From an uncultured Lachnospiraceae bacterium (GTDB taxonomy: Bacteria > Bacillota > Clostridia > Lachnospirales > Lachnospiraceae), in NCBI GenBank assembly GCA_910579085.1, contig CAJTRU010000006.1:34368-98367 (forward strand): a stretch of DNA of 64,000 nucleotides. The letters run 5' to 3'. This document shows, one piece after another, positions 34,654 to 43,782 of this stretch. A program made the position numbers and the translations under genes. The notes under the pieces were generated by a model. The model had not been told where the DNA came from. It worked only from the letters and a program-made list of their open reading frames with translations, and made no database searches. Positions within the stretch are counted from its first letter, which is position 1, and every line of letters begins with the position of its first letter.

Positions 34654-34845
34654 CTAACAGGTGGATTTGCCAGAACAGGCAGTCCCTTCAAAACTGTTAA
34701 ATCCCTCTGTTTCCTGTCTGGTTTCTGCTGCCTGTGTACTATCTGCCTTATTATGTGCCGCATTTCCCACACTGCTGCGGTATTTTAAGTAATCTTCAAC
34801 CTTGCCTGAAACAGCAAATTTATCCCAGCAATCTTTCTCTTCCAT
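34654..34845 (-). CDS. YqzL-like small protein
   Basis: A 63-residue protein between era and recO. The motif CWDKFAVSGKVEDYLKYR near the N-terminus resembles the YqzL pattern (WxxFxxTGxxxxYLxY), a small conserved protein found at this place in Firmicutes; function unknown. The C-terminal half is low complexity and polar. ATG 34845 with GGTGG upstream gives this form; a longer frame reaches 34935 but its extra 30 residues are not family-like. Confidence 0.6.
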   Translation of the reverse strand: MEEKDCWDKFAVSGKVEDYLKYRSSVGNAAHNKADSTQAAETRQETEGFNSFEGTACSGKSTC

Positions 34846-35023
34846 GTTACCACCATACCTTTCCACAGCCTGGCATACAGGATGGGCAATATATTTCCCA
34901 TAACCTGGCAATGCCAGTTCCATAATGCTTCCCAATATGGAGCCTAACTGTGATAATATGATAGCCTTTATTACATTTCAATATACTGGTATGTTTTGTA
35001 AACACTTCTTATAAATCCCAGTT

Positions 35024-35932
35024 TTATATATCTAAATCGTTTTTATTATATCCAAAATTCTTTATAAGCATATCGCTGTTACGCCAGTCTTTCTTTACTT
35101 TAACCCAGAGTTTAAGGTTTGTCTTACATGCAAGCAGCGACTCAATGTCCCTTCTTGCTTCTGTTCCAATCTTTTTAAGCATATTACCTTGTTTCCCTAT
35201 TATAATACCTTTATGTGAATTGCGTTCACATATAATTGTTGCATCAATATCAATAATATTACCTTTTGTACGCTCCCTCATACGCTCTATTGCAACAGCA
35301 ATGCCATGAGGCACTTCATCATTAAGGTTCCTTAATGTTTTCTCCCTAATCATTTCTGCAACTATCTGGCGCTCTGGCTGGTCTGTTATTGTGTCTTCAT
35401 CATAATAACATGGACCTTGTGGAAGATACCTTATAATGGTATTTACAAGGTCATCTGTATTCTCCCCGTTAAGGGCAGAAACAGGTATAATCTCAGCAAA
35501 GCTGGCAATATCTTTGTAAGCATCTATAAATTTAAGTATCTCTGCTTTATTTACAGTATCTATTTTATTAATAACAAGTATTACAGGTATATTGGCTTTT
35601 GCAACACATTCTGCAATATGCTGCTCTCCTGCCCCTATAAATGTTGATGGTTCTACCAGCCATAATATTACATCAACTTCTTTTAATGTCCTCTCTGCAA
35701 CAGAAACCATATATTCACCAAGCTTGTTTTTAGCTTTATGTATGCCTGGTGTATCAAGGAAAATTATCTGCCCGTCTGCACATGTATATACAGTCTGTAT
35801 GCGGTTTCTTGTTGTCTGTGGCTTGTTGGAAGTAATTGCTATCTTCTGTCCTACAAGCGTATTCATAAGTGTTGACTTGCCAACATTAGGCCTTCCTATA
35901 AGAGTTGCAAATCCTGATTTAAACTTGCCCAT
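35024..35932 (-). CDS. era: Ribosome-assembly GTPase Era
   Basis: A 302-residue GTPase that binds 16S rRNA in 30S maturation. G1 GRPNVGKSTL near residue 12, G2 region TTRNRIQT, G3 DTPGIH, G4 NKID and a C-terminal KH domain with IIGKQGNMLKKIG near 240 are intact. ATG 35932 has GGAGG 5 nt upstream; the ATG four codons earlier overlaps that site. Upstream lies a structured intergenic segment. Confidence 0.97.
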   Translation of the reverse strand: MGKFKSGFATLIGRPNVGKSTLMNTLVGQKIAITSNKPQTTRNRIQTVYTCADGQIIFLDTPGIHKAKNKLGEYMVSVAERTLKEVDVILWLVEPSTFIGAGEQHIAECVAKANIPVILVINKIDTVNKAEILKFIDAYKDIASFAEIIPVSALNGENTDDLVNTIIRYLPQGPCYYDEDTITDQPERQIVAEMIREKTLRNLNDEVPHGIAVAIERMRERTKGNIIDIDATIICERNSHKGIIIGKQGNMLKKIGTEARRDIESLLACKTNLKLWVKVKKDWRNSDMLIKNFGYNKNDLDI

Positions 35933-35964
35933 TAAATCCTCCATTCAAAATATTTTGTATTTAA

Positions 35965-36050
35965 GGATGCCCTGGCATCCTGTGGAGGCGCACAGCCAGC
36001 CCTGCTGGAAAATAAAACCCTGTGTGCCTGCCATCTGCCAAAGGCATTTC
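35965..36050. repeat. REP-like cluster of small hairpins
   Basis: Three hairpins in 86 nt: GGATGCC/GGCATCC (35965-35980), GGCGCACAG with CTGTGTGCC enclosing CCAGC/GCTGG (35987-36028), and TGCC/GGCA (36036-36046). CCATCTGCCAAAG at 36031-36043 recurs exactly at 39188-39200 on the other side of the peptidase gene. The segment separates the M16C gene from era and could serve as terminator or as an intergenic repeat. Confidence 0.5.
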
Positions 36051-36074
36051 TTCTAATGTTTTTACTTTATAAAT

Positions 36075-39038
36075 TTAAGATAAAACTTTTATTTCATCAA
36101 ATATATCTTTTTCATCTTTTATATGCTTTTCATTGCCTATTACACATATATTTCCTTTTGCTGCTACTGCTCTTATTACCTCTGCTGCCTTACGTATATC
36201 TTCAATGCTGCATGCAAGAATACTGTCCCTTTCCTTCTGGAGCACTTCGTAAGGTACTTTCTTAAAGTATGCTGTCATTGAACGGCTGCCTTTCATATTA
36301 GGTGTTAATGGTGTGTCAATATTGCTTATTGCCCCTATTATTGTTTTTGTAATCTCTCTTTCATCTGCATTATAATTTTCAAGGTAATCTGCTGCATTTT
36401 CATATACATTAATGGTAGATGAAAGACCAGGGTCGCGGTATGAAGCAAAATACCACTGCTTCTCCCTTGTAAAGTTACACTTTACACCATATGCACCTCC
36501 CTTAACACGTACTTCATTCCAGAGGTAGTCATAATTTAAAAGATGCTGCACAACATTTAATGCGCCAAAGTCTGCATCTGTAACACTGCTAAATGTACCA
36601 CCAAGTGCAACATACTGTATTTCAGCTGGTGTTGTAAATGCCTCTTTCTTCATTGTAATATCTGGTGTATATTTACTAATGGAAGAAAGTCCTGCGTCCT
36701 GCCCTGTGCTTTCAAACATGGCAAGCCCGTCTGTAAATGCAGGCATTGCTTCTTTTAATGTTTCTAAGGCTTCTTCTTTACATGTACATGATACAAGAAG
36801 TTTCTCCTTTTTGAATATTTCTTTTACAAGTGCATTGCATCCTTTAATAAGGTTTTCCTTTTCCTCATCAAAATTTTCATCAAGGCGCACAAGGTAATCA
36901 TAATAGCCAATCCCAGCAGAATGGTCTATAAGCCATGCACTTTCTGAATTACATGCGTTTACACGCACTGCTGCTGCCTGGTTTCCTGCTGACATAAGGC
37001 GCACTTTAAGCCTTGAACGGCTTTCTGCAATTACCTCACGCAGATGTTTTTCATCTGTAAAAATTGTTTTAAACATCATTTCCGCCATAAGCCTTAATGC
37101 ATCAGCAGCCTTTGCCTCAAGCACTTTTGTGCGCACCTCAAACTTAAGCTCATATTCATCACTTTTCCCCAGATGTGTATATATATCTGTGTCCGCAACA
37201 ATGCCGCCTGTATAGAAATTAACTTCTGTGTCAAATTCATTGTAACTATAGTTTTCTGTATCCATATATCCAAGCAGTGTTGACAGGAAACTAATCTGTG
37301 GTACGTATTCTTTAAGATGGTGTATATCAAAGAAAAAGTTAAGGTATATTATGCCATTGGAAGAAATATTGTGGTGTACTGCTGGTATGCCGCATATTTC
37401 AGTTTCTGTATTATAATAAGGTGCAGCCTCTTTTCTAATGTCTTCCCTTGCCAGCATAGGTATTTTCTCTAAGTCTTCTTTTGGTGAAGGCTCTTCCTGG
37501 TACGCTTTTAAAGCCTTTGTTTCTTGTATAATCCTGTCCTTCTCTTCATCAGAAAGCCCTGCCTTGAATGTTGCAAGCTTCTTCTCAAGCTCCTGTTCAT
37601 TTTTTATTGCAAGCCCCTTTTCTGGTATCATCTCTACAAGAACTGCATGTGTATTGCCAAGGATATATTCCTGTACCAGTTTTTCAAAATAGTCTGTACC
37701 AATCTGTTCCCTTAAAAAGCTGTAGTATTTTTCATATTTAAGTGCAGAATATGGTTCACTGTCGCTATAAAGCCATGTTTTTAATGCTTTCAGGCTATAG
37801 ATAAGCCCTTTTGGATATGAGCCAAAGTCTGCCTCTCTTTCCCTGAATTCCATTCCATTTAATGCTGCTTCAAGCACCTTTTTATCAATGCCATTTTTAA
37901 CTATGTCTTCCAGGGTTTCCTTTATTATCTGGAAAAACCTGTCCTTTTCCCCTGCTTTTGCATTTTTAGTAGTAATTGTAAAATAACTTTGCAGCATTAT
38001 GTCACAGAAATCCACATCAATATCAGTACCAATCCCAGCATCAAGCAATGCCTTTTTAACTGGCGCTCCTGGCATCTCCACAAGCACATATGACAGAAGC
38101 TCAAATGCAAGACATTTCTCCTGTTCCATTGTAATATCCATAGATGCAGCATAAGCATAATATGTCTTTTCTGTGCAGTCTGTATCTGTACCAACAGCGT
38201 AGGTTTTAGTTAAACTTTTCATGCTGTCAAAGACCGCCTGCCTGCCAATTTCTGAGTCTGTTTCAACTGCCTGGAAATCCTTTAAATAATTTTCATCCAT
38301 CCATATAAGGCGCTCTTCAACATCTATGTCACCATAAAGATATATATAACTGTTTGAAGGGTGGTAATATTTTTTATGGAAAGCCAGATAATCTTCATAT
38401 GTCAAATCTGGTATGCACTTAGGGTCTCCGCCTGATTCATAGTGGTATGTTGTATCTGGGAACAGGCTGCTCATTACAAAGCAGTCCAGAACCCGTTCTT
38501 CTGAAGAATAAGCACCTTTCATTTCATTATATACTACACCATTATATATTAATGGCGCATCCTTACTAGCAAGTTCGTAATGCCATCCCTCTTGTTTAAA
38601 TATTTCTTCATATTTATAGATATTTGGGTAAAATACAGCATCCATATATACATGCATAAGATTTTCAAAATCCTTATTATTGCAGCTTGCTACAGGATAT
38701 AATGTCTTGTCAGGATATGTTGTAGCATTAAGGAATGTATTTAAAGAACCCTTTACAAGTTCAACAAACGGGTCTTTTACTGGAAAATTCTTAGAACCAC
38801 ACAATACTGTATGCTCAATTATATGTGGCACTCCTGTATCATCCCCTGGCGGTGTCCTGAAGCCTATGTTAAATACTTTGTTATCGTCCTCATTGCTTAA
38901 TACAAGCACTCTGGCATTGCTATGCTTATGCCTTAATGTAAGTGCAAAACTGTCTGTTTCCTTAACATACTCTGCATTTTCTACAGAATATGTTTCTGGT
39001 ATCTTTACTTCTTCTAAACTTTTAATACTTTTAGCCAT
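36075..39038 (-). CDS. M16C insulinase-family metallopeptidase (presequence-protease type)
   Basis: A 987-residue clamshell zinc peptidase that degrades short unstructured peptides. The inverted zinc motif HxxEH is in GVPHIIEHTVLCGSKNFPVKDPF near residue 60, with the distal zinc glutamate expected about 75 residues later (GVVYNEMKGAYSS). Four M16 domains and an M16C-associated linker fit this length. ATG 39038 has GGAGG 7 nt upstream; the longer frame is not needed. No signal peptide, so intracellular. Confidence 0.94.
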   Translation of the reverse strand: MAKSIKSLEEVKIPETYSVENAEYVKETDSFALTLRHKHSNARVLVLSNEDDNKVFNIGFRTPPGDDTGVPHIIEHTVLCGSKNFPVKDPFVELVKGSLNTFLNATTYPDKTLYPVASCNNKDFENLMHVYMDAVFYPNIYKYEEIFKQEGWHYELASKDAPLIYNGVVYNEMKGAYSSEERVLDCFVMSSLFPDTTYHYESGGDPKCIPDLTYEDYLAFHKKYYHPSNSYIYLYGDIDVEERLIWMDENYLKDFQAVETDSEIGRQAVFDSMKSLTKTYAVGTDTDCTEKTYYAYAASMDITMEQEKCLAFELLSYVLVEMPGAPVKKALLDAGIGTDIDVDFCDIMLQSYFTITTKNAKAGEKDRFFQIIKETLEDIVKNGIDKKVLEAALNGMEFREREADFGSYPKGLIYSLKALKTWLYSDSEPYSALKYEKYYSFLREQIGTDYFEKLVQEYILGNTHAVLVEMIPEKGLAIKNEQELEKKLATFKAGLSDEEKDRIIQETKALKAYQEEPSPKEDLEKIPMLAREDIRKEAAPYYNTETEICGIPAVHHNISSNGIIYLNFFFDIHHLKEYVPQISFLSTLLGYMDTENYSYNEFDTEVNFYTGGIVADTDIYTHLGKSDEYELKFEVRTKVLEAKAADALRLMAEMMFKTIFTDEKHLREVIAESRSRLKVRLMSAGNQAAAVRVNACNSESAWLIDHSAGIGYYDYLVRLDENFDEEKENLIKGCNALVKEIFKKEKLLVSCTCKEEALETLKEAMPAFTDGLAMFESTGQDAGLSSISKYTPDITMKKEAFTTPAEIQYVALGGTFSSVTDADFGALNVVQHLLNYDYLWNEVRVKGGAYGVKCNFTREKQWYFASYRDPGLSSTINVYENAADYLENYNADEREITKTIIGAISNIDTPLTPNMKGSRSMTAYFKKVPYEVLQKERDSILACSIEDIRKAAEVIRAVAAKGNICVIGNEKHIKDEKDIFDEIKVLS

Positions 39039-39187
39039 TATAATCCTCCATTTATAATTATATTCCCTTTCCGGGAAATGTTCCTGCCACATCCATTTTC
39101 CTATATTCTTACATTATTCCCATATATTTAAAGGATAGTCCTGCTGTGTTGCCTGCTGGTTAAAAAATAATCCCAATTCCAAAACAC

Positions 39188-39207
39188 CCATCTGCCAAAG
39201 CAGATGG
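39188..39207. terminator. Small perfect hairpin upstream of the peptidase gene
   Basis: CCATCTGC-CAAA-GCAGATGG. The minus-strand side is downstream of the diguanylate cyclase gene and an A-rich/T-rich flank follows, so it may terminate that transcript. It shares CCATCTGCCAAAG with the hairpin cluster at 36031. Confidence 0.5.
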
Positions 39208-39285
39208 ATGGAAATTTAACTATATTTTTTAAAAGAATATCTTTAGTCCTCTAAACTGGAAGTATATTTTCCTTTGCTGTAGTTT

Positions 39286-41181
39286 TTAGTCATTATTATT
39301 ACCTGTACCATAAACTGTAAACTTGTTCTTTCCTGTTTTCTTTGAATTATATAATGCTTCATCAGCTTTTTTATACAAAAGTTCAAAATCCCTTCCATCC
39401 TTAGGGCCTATTGAAATACCTACACTGCTTGAAATTTTTACAGTATTAGCACCATCTGAATACTCCCTGCGGTTTGCTTCACAGACTTTTTCAGCATTTT
39501 TTATAATAAATTCCATAAGGCTTTCTTCATCAAATGCATCATATACCGCACACACAGCAAATTCATCACCACCAAGCCTGCCTATAAATGCATTACTATG
39601 GAAAATCTCTGTAAGCGCACCTGCGGTATCTGCAATAGCCTTATCACCATATATATGCCCAAGGGTGTCATTAACATTTTTAAAATTATCAAGGTCAACC
39701 ATAAAGAATATGTAATTCCTGCCTTCGTGCTTATCCTTTAACTGCTCTGCAATCTTAGCTTCTATAGTCTTTTTATTAAGGACTCCTGTAAGTAAATCAT
39801 TCTCCGCCCTCTGCACAAGGTTCTTTTCCATTGATATCTGTTTATTAGCATTAACTACTTTGCCAACAAAGCGTTCACAATTGCCATCACTGTCACGGAA
39901 CATCGTACCTGTAAGCCGGTACCATCCATAATCACCATTCTGGTCTAAAATCCTTACCTCTGATGAAAATACTTCTTCTTCACTGTCAAAAAATTCATGC
40001 AGCCTTCCTCTTATAGATGAATCATCCTCATGTACATATTCATACACATCATAAACCGCTTCCCCAACCAAAGGGAAAAAGTTCTTTCCAACCACATGGC
40101 TGAAATCACCAGATATATCAATCCTCTTTTTAGGAGAAAATATATATTCAAAAAGCACTGCACCTTCCTGCCTGTCTATAACACCATAATTATCAAGTAT
40201 TTTTATTACCTTTGCCCTTCCATTAATATGGTAAAAAAGAATTCCAAATATTACAACCAGGTCTGCCATTAGCAGCTTAAGCAGAAGGGAATTAGAAGCG
40301 GATGCTATCTTACTGCCTATGCCACTATTATCTGCATTGGCAATATAGACAACATAGCAGTCATTTACTTCAAGAGGCATACAGGCAGAAACAAACTTAT
40401 CACCTCCATAAGCAAATTCTAAAAATATTTCCTCACGGTTATGTATGCTGCTTTGTAAATAATCTGTACCAGAGTTTTCCGTATATACTTTACATGCTTT
40501 TATAAATGAAAAAAAACTGCTTCCTGTTTTGCCAATTACTTCATATATACTACTGCTGCCATACATAATCCTGCCCCTGTTGTTCATAACAGCAGCAAAT
40601 ATGCCATGTCCTGTAACATTATTCTCCATATAACTGGTTAATGTGCTTTCTAAAAGCGAAGCCGCCAGTACTGATTTAACTTCCCCGCCAGCATCTATTA
40701 CAGGTGCATAAATCATAAGTCCAGGTTCTCCGTCCTGGCATGATATAAGCTCTTCTGATATTGTACAGCTACCCTCTGCTGCCTGTTCAAAGCCACTCTC
40801 TTTCTTAAAATCTTCAATATCACATGTTCCATATCCATATACAAAAGAACCATCTTTATCCACAACAGCAATACTGTCAAATAAGCCTGCTTCTGCTGAT
40901 AACTGTTCTTCCATTAATTTACTATTGTTCGTTTCAAGGCCTGCAAGGCACTTTCCTAAGAGCGAAAGTGATGCCTTACGCCCTTCAAAAAAATCATATA
41001 TATATTCTGATGCAATACGGGCGCCTGTAATCTGTATCTCCTTTTTTATTTCCTGTGAAGTATGTTTCATATCACTGAAATAGTTAGAGAGAATGGCAAT
41101 AATTAATATAATTGATATACCTGTTATAAAATAACAGACATTTGAAATTTTAACTTTGCTATTTCCCATAATCTTCTCCAT
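39286..41181 (-). CDS. Membrane-bound diguanylate cyclase with sensor domain
   Basis: A 631-residue c-di-GMP synthase. Order: transmembrane helix (about 15-35), extracytoplasmic sensor region to about 285 (Cache-like, with AEAGLFDSIAVVDKDGSFVYG), second helix (about 290-315), a PAS-like segment (about 325-450) and a GGDEF domain (455-625). The active site reads GRLGGDEFAV and is intact, as are DLDNFKNVND and ADEALYNSKKTGKN. No RxxD inhibitory site precedes GGDEF, so product inhibition may be weak. Two ATG starts (41181 and four codons later) are both plausible. Confidence 0.92.
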   Translation of the reverse strand: MEKIMGNSKVKISNVCYFITGISIILIIAILSNYFSDMKHTSQEIKKEIQITGARIASEYIYDFFEGRKASLSLLGKCLAGLETNNSKLMEEQLSAEAGLFDSIAVVDKDGSFVYGYGTCDIEDFKKESGFEQAAEGSCTISEELISCQDGEPGLMIYAPVIDAGGEVKSVLAASLLESTLTSYMENNVTGHGIFAAVMNNRGRIMYGSSSIYEVIGKTGSSFFSFIKACKVYTENSGTDYLQSSIHNREEIFLEFAYGGDKFVSACMPLEVNDCYVVYIANADNSGIGSKIASASNSLLLKLLMADLVVIFGILFYHINGRAKVIKILDNYGVIDRQEGAVLFEYIFSPKKRIDISGDFSHVVGKNFFPLVGEAVYDVYEYVHEDDSSIRGRLHEFFDSEEEVFSSEVRILDQNGDYGWYRLTGTMFRDSDGNCERFVGKVVNANKQISMEKNLVQRAENDLLTGVLNKKTIEAKIAEQLKDKHEGRNYIFFMVDLDNFKNVNDTLGHIYGDKAIADTAGALTEIFHSNAFIGRLGGDEFAVCAVYDAFDEESLMEFIIKNAEKVCEANRREYSDGANTVKISSSVGISIGPKDGRDFELLYKKADEALYNSKKTGKNKFTVYGTGNNND

Positions 41182-41421
41182 TTATACTCCCAGCTATGCT
41201 AATGCTTCTTGCATAAATTTGTATGAAAATATTTCTTCATATTCTGCTAAAGTATAACCAGTATAACATAAGAACAAAATTATTGCCACTTTTATATTCT
41301 CTTTATTATAATATTCAATGATTTTTATAAAAAAGATGGGAATTTTTTATAAATTTTTACCAATTTTTTAATATTTTTTTAATATTCATAACTGCATACA
41401 GGCAGCATTGTTCCCTGGCAA

Positions 41422-42189
41422 TCACTGTATTCCAGCAGCTTTTGTTATGTTATATATATAATTATATATATGTTCCCCTGCCTTGTATCCATATTCTTCA
41501 ACAATTTTTACAATTGCACTTCCAGTTATTACACCATCTGCTTCATTTATATATTTTAACGCCTGCTCCCTGTTATCCATATCATAATTAACTGCTACAG
41601 GCACATCTGTAAACCCACGTATTGTATTAACTAATGCCTGTATGCCTGTTCTGCCTGTACCAGCTGCACCCACTGGCGGCACAACATATATAAAACCGTC
41701 TGCCTCTTTTGCAATCATTTGTATTCTTTGCGCTGATACACTGCTTATAACAGGTATTAAAGCAACCCCGCTGCTTTCCGCTATACCTGATAATTCATCT
41801 TTCTCCTCATATGGCAGGTCAGGTATTATAAAGCCGTCTACACCTGTTTCACTGCACCTTTTACAAAACTTTTCATAACCATATCTGTATAATGTATTAG
41901 CATATGCAAAAAATACAAGCGGTATCTGTGTCTTTGCACGCAGATTTTCAACCATTGTAAAGATTTTATCAGTAGTGCACCCTGCTGAAAGTGCCCTTAC
42001 ATTAGCAGACTGTATATCTGGCCCTTCCGCAACTGGGTCTGAAAATGGCACTCCCAGTTCTATAAGTGATGCCCCTGCCCTTTCCATTTCTAATATAAAC
42101 TCTTCTGTCCTGTCCAGGCCTGGGTCTCCTGCCGTTATAAATCCTATAACTGCCTTTTTGCCATTAAATGCTTCTTTAATCCTATTCAT
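41422..42189 (-). CDS. trpA: Tryptophan synthase alpha chain
   Basis: A 255-residue TIM-barrel enzyme releasing indole from indole-3-glycerol phosphate. Catalytic Glu and Asp lie in [16 protein letters not shown] and [12 protein letters not shown]; the phosphate loop includes [11 protein letters not shown] and [14 protein letters not shown] 42189 has GGGGG upstream and overlaps the trpB stop by 8 nt, so the pair is translationally coupled. The C-terminus is slightly short but complete. The other trp genes are not here. Confidence 0.95.
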   Translation of the reverse strand: MNRIKEAFNGKKAVIGFITAGDPGLDRTEEFILEMERAGASLIELGVPFSDPVAEGPDIQSANVRALSAGCTTDKIFTMVENLRAKTQIPLVFFAYANTLYRYGYEKFCKRCSETGVDGFIIPDLPYEEKDELSGIAESSGVALIPVISSVSAQRIQMIAKEADGFIYVVPPVGAAGTGRTGIQALVNTIRGFTDVPVAVNYDMDNREQALKYINEADGVITGSAIVKIVEEYGYKAGEHIYNYIYNITKAAGIQ

Positions 42190-43366
42190 GTAAATCAATC
42201 CCCCTGTATCTTGCAATTGCTGCCACGTCCTTATCCCCACGTCCAGAAAGGCAGCATATTATTATCTGGTCTTTATCCATCCCTGGTGCAATTTTCATAA
42301 GGTGTGCAACTGCATGTGAACTTTCTATAGCAGCAATTATTCCTTCCTGTCTTGCAATATATTCAAATGCATTTACAGCTTCATCATCAGTTACAGGCAC
42401 ATATTCTGCCCTGCCTGTATCCCTAAGGTATGCATGTTCCGGACCTACCCCTGGATAGTCAAGTCCTGCCGAAATAGAATACACTGGGGCAATCTGTCCA
42501 TATTCATCCTGGCAGAAGTATGATTTCATACCATGAAATATACCCTCAGTGCCTGTTGCCATAGTAGCTGCTGTCCTGTCTGTATCTACGCCATGCCCTG
42601 CTGCCTCACATCCAACCAGGCGTACACTCTTGTCACCAATAAATTCATAAAACATGCCCATAGAATTACTTCCGCCGCCTACACATGCCATTACAACATC
42701 TGGAAGTTTGCCTTCCTTTTCAAGTATCTGTTCCCTTGCTTCCCTGCTTATTACACTTTGGAAGTCCCTTACTATCATAGGAAATGGATGCGGGCCCATT
42801 ACAGAACCAAGCACATACAATGTATCATCCGTTCTTAAAGCCCATTCCCTCATACATTCGTTCACTGCATCTTTAAGGGTTTTAGTCCCACTGTCAACAG
42901 GATGTACCTTTGCCCCAAGAAGCTCCATGCGGTATACATTAAGTGCCTGCCTTATAGTATCCTCCCTGCCCATAAATATTTCACACTCAAGCCCTAAAAG
43001 TGCTGCCGCTGTTGCTGTTGCAACACCATGCTGTCCCGCACCTGTTTCTGCAATAATACGTTTTTTACCCATTTTCTTAGCGAGCAGTGCCTGGCCAAGT
43101 ACATTATTAATCTTATGTGAACCTGTATGGTTTAAGTCCTCACGCTTAAAATAAATCTTTGCACCACCCAAATCCTTAGTCATCTTCTCTGCAAAATACA
43201 GAAGCGACGGCCTGCCTGCATACTCCTTAAGAAGCAGCCCAAGTTCTTTATTAAACAAAACATCCTGTTTATAATGCTCATATGCATTTTCAAGCCGTGT
43301 AACCTCATCCATAAGTGTTTCAGGTATATACTGCCCTCCATGTATGCCATATCTTCCTTTACTCAT
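42182..43366 (-). CDS. trpB: Tryptophan synthase beta chain
   Basis: A 394-residue PLP enzyme that condenses indole with serine. The PLP lysine is in [15 protein letters not shown] near residue 85, the active-site glutamate in AETGAGQHG, and the phosphate cup in [13 protein letters not shown]. TrpB1-type length. First gene after a tryptophan T-box leader; trpA follows with overlap. Confidence 0.97.
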   Translation of the reverse strand: MSKGRYGIHGGQYIPETLMDEVTRLENAYEHYKQDVLFNKELGLLLKEYAGRPSLLYFAEKMTKDLGGAKIYFKREDLNHTGSHKINNVLGQALLAKKMGKKRIIAETGAGQHGVATATAAALLGLECEIFMGREDTIRQALNVYRMELLGAKVHPVDSGTKTLKDAVNECMREWALRTDDTLYVLGSVMGPHPFPMIVRDFQSVISREAREQILEKEGKLPDVVMACVGGGSNSMGMFYEFIGDKSVRLVGCEAAGHGVDTDRTAATMATGTEGIFHGMKSYFCQDEYGQIAPVYSISAGLDYPGVGPEHAYLRDTGRAEYVPVTDDEAVNAFEYIARQEGIIAAIESSHAVAHLMKIAPGMDKDQIIICCLSGRGDKDVAAIARYRGIDLHE

Positions 43367-43405
43367 TATTAATCCTCCATTCCATAATATGCAAATGCAA
43401 AAAAC

Positions 43406-43736
43406 AAAAAAGTCCCTGGCTATTATTTTTACATAATAATAGCCAAGGACGGATTATTCTTACCCGTGGTGCCACCTTGTTTTATGGTTTACCATACTCT
43501 CTGCGGAATACTAACATATCCCCGGCAACTAACGTATGCCCTACGTCATAGAATACTCAGGCTTATATATAACAAACCTTTTGGCTATGCCCTCAGTGGT
43601 CCATTTAATGAACTGTTACTGCAGGTTCCCAGCAATCCCTGCTCTCTGTAAGCACATATTTCATTTTTATCTCCACATCAACGGTTTATAAATATTTAAC
43701 TGTAGTACAGTATACACCTTTCAATTTCTTTGTCAA
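43406..43736 (-). ncRNA. T-box leader controlling trpBA (tryptophan specifier)
   Basis: Promoter TTGACA (43736-43731) and TATACT (43714-43709) with 16-nt spacing. The leader has the stem I AGAGAGCAGG segment, a specifier region AAATGGACCACTGAG whose TGG (43603-43601) is the tryptophan codon, the T-box AAGGTGGCACCACGGG (43478-43463), and a terminator, GTCCTTGGCTATTATTATG pairing with ATAATAGCCAGGGAC and ending in T6 (43450-43406). Uncharged tRNA-Trp should stabilise the antiterminator and turn on trpBA. Confidence 0.93.
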
Positions 43737-43782
43737 GATGTTTTTTGTTGTATAACAGTGCACTAAACATTATAACTGGAAA

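Noticed and set aside
34614..34772. Extended N-terminus for RecO
   Set aside because: The upstream 53 codons do not resemble RecO, and a GGAGGG-TTG start at 34613 gives the usual length.
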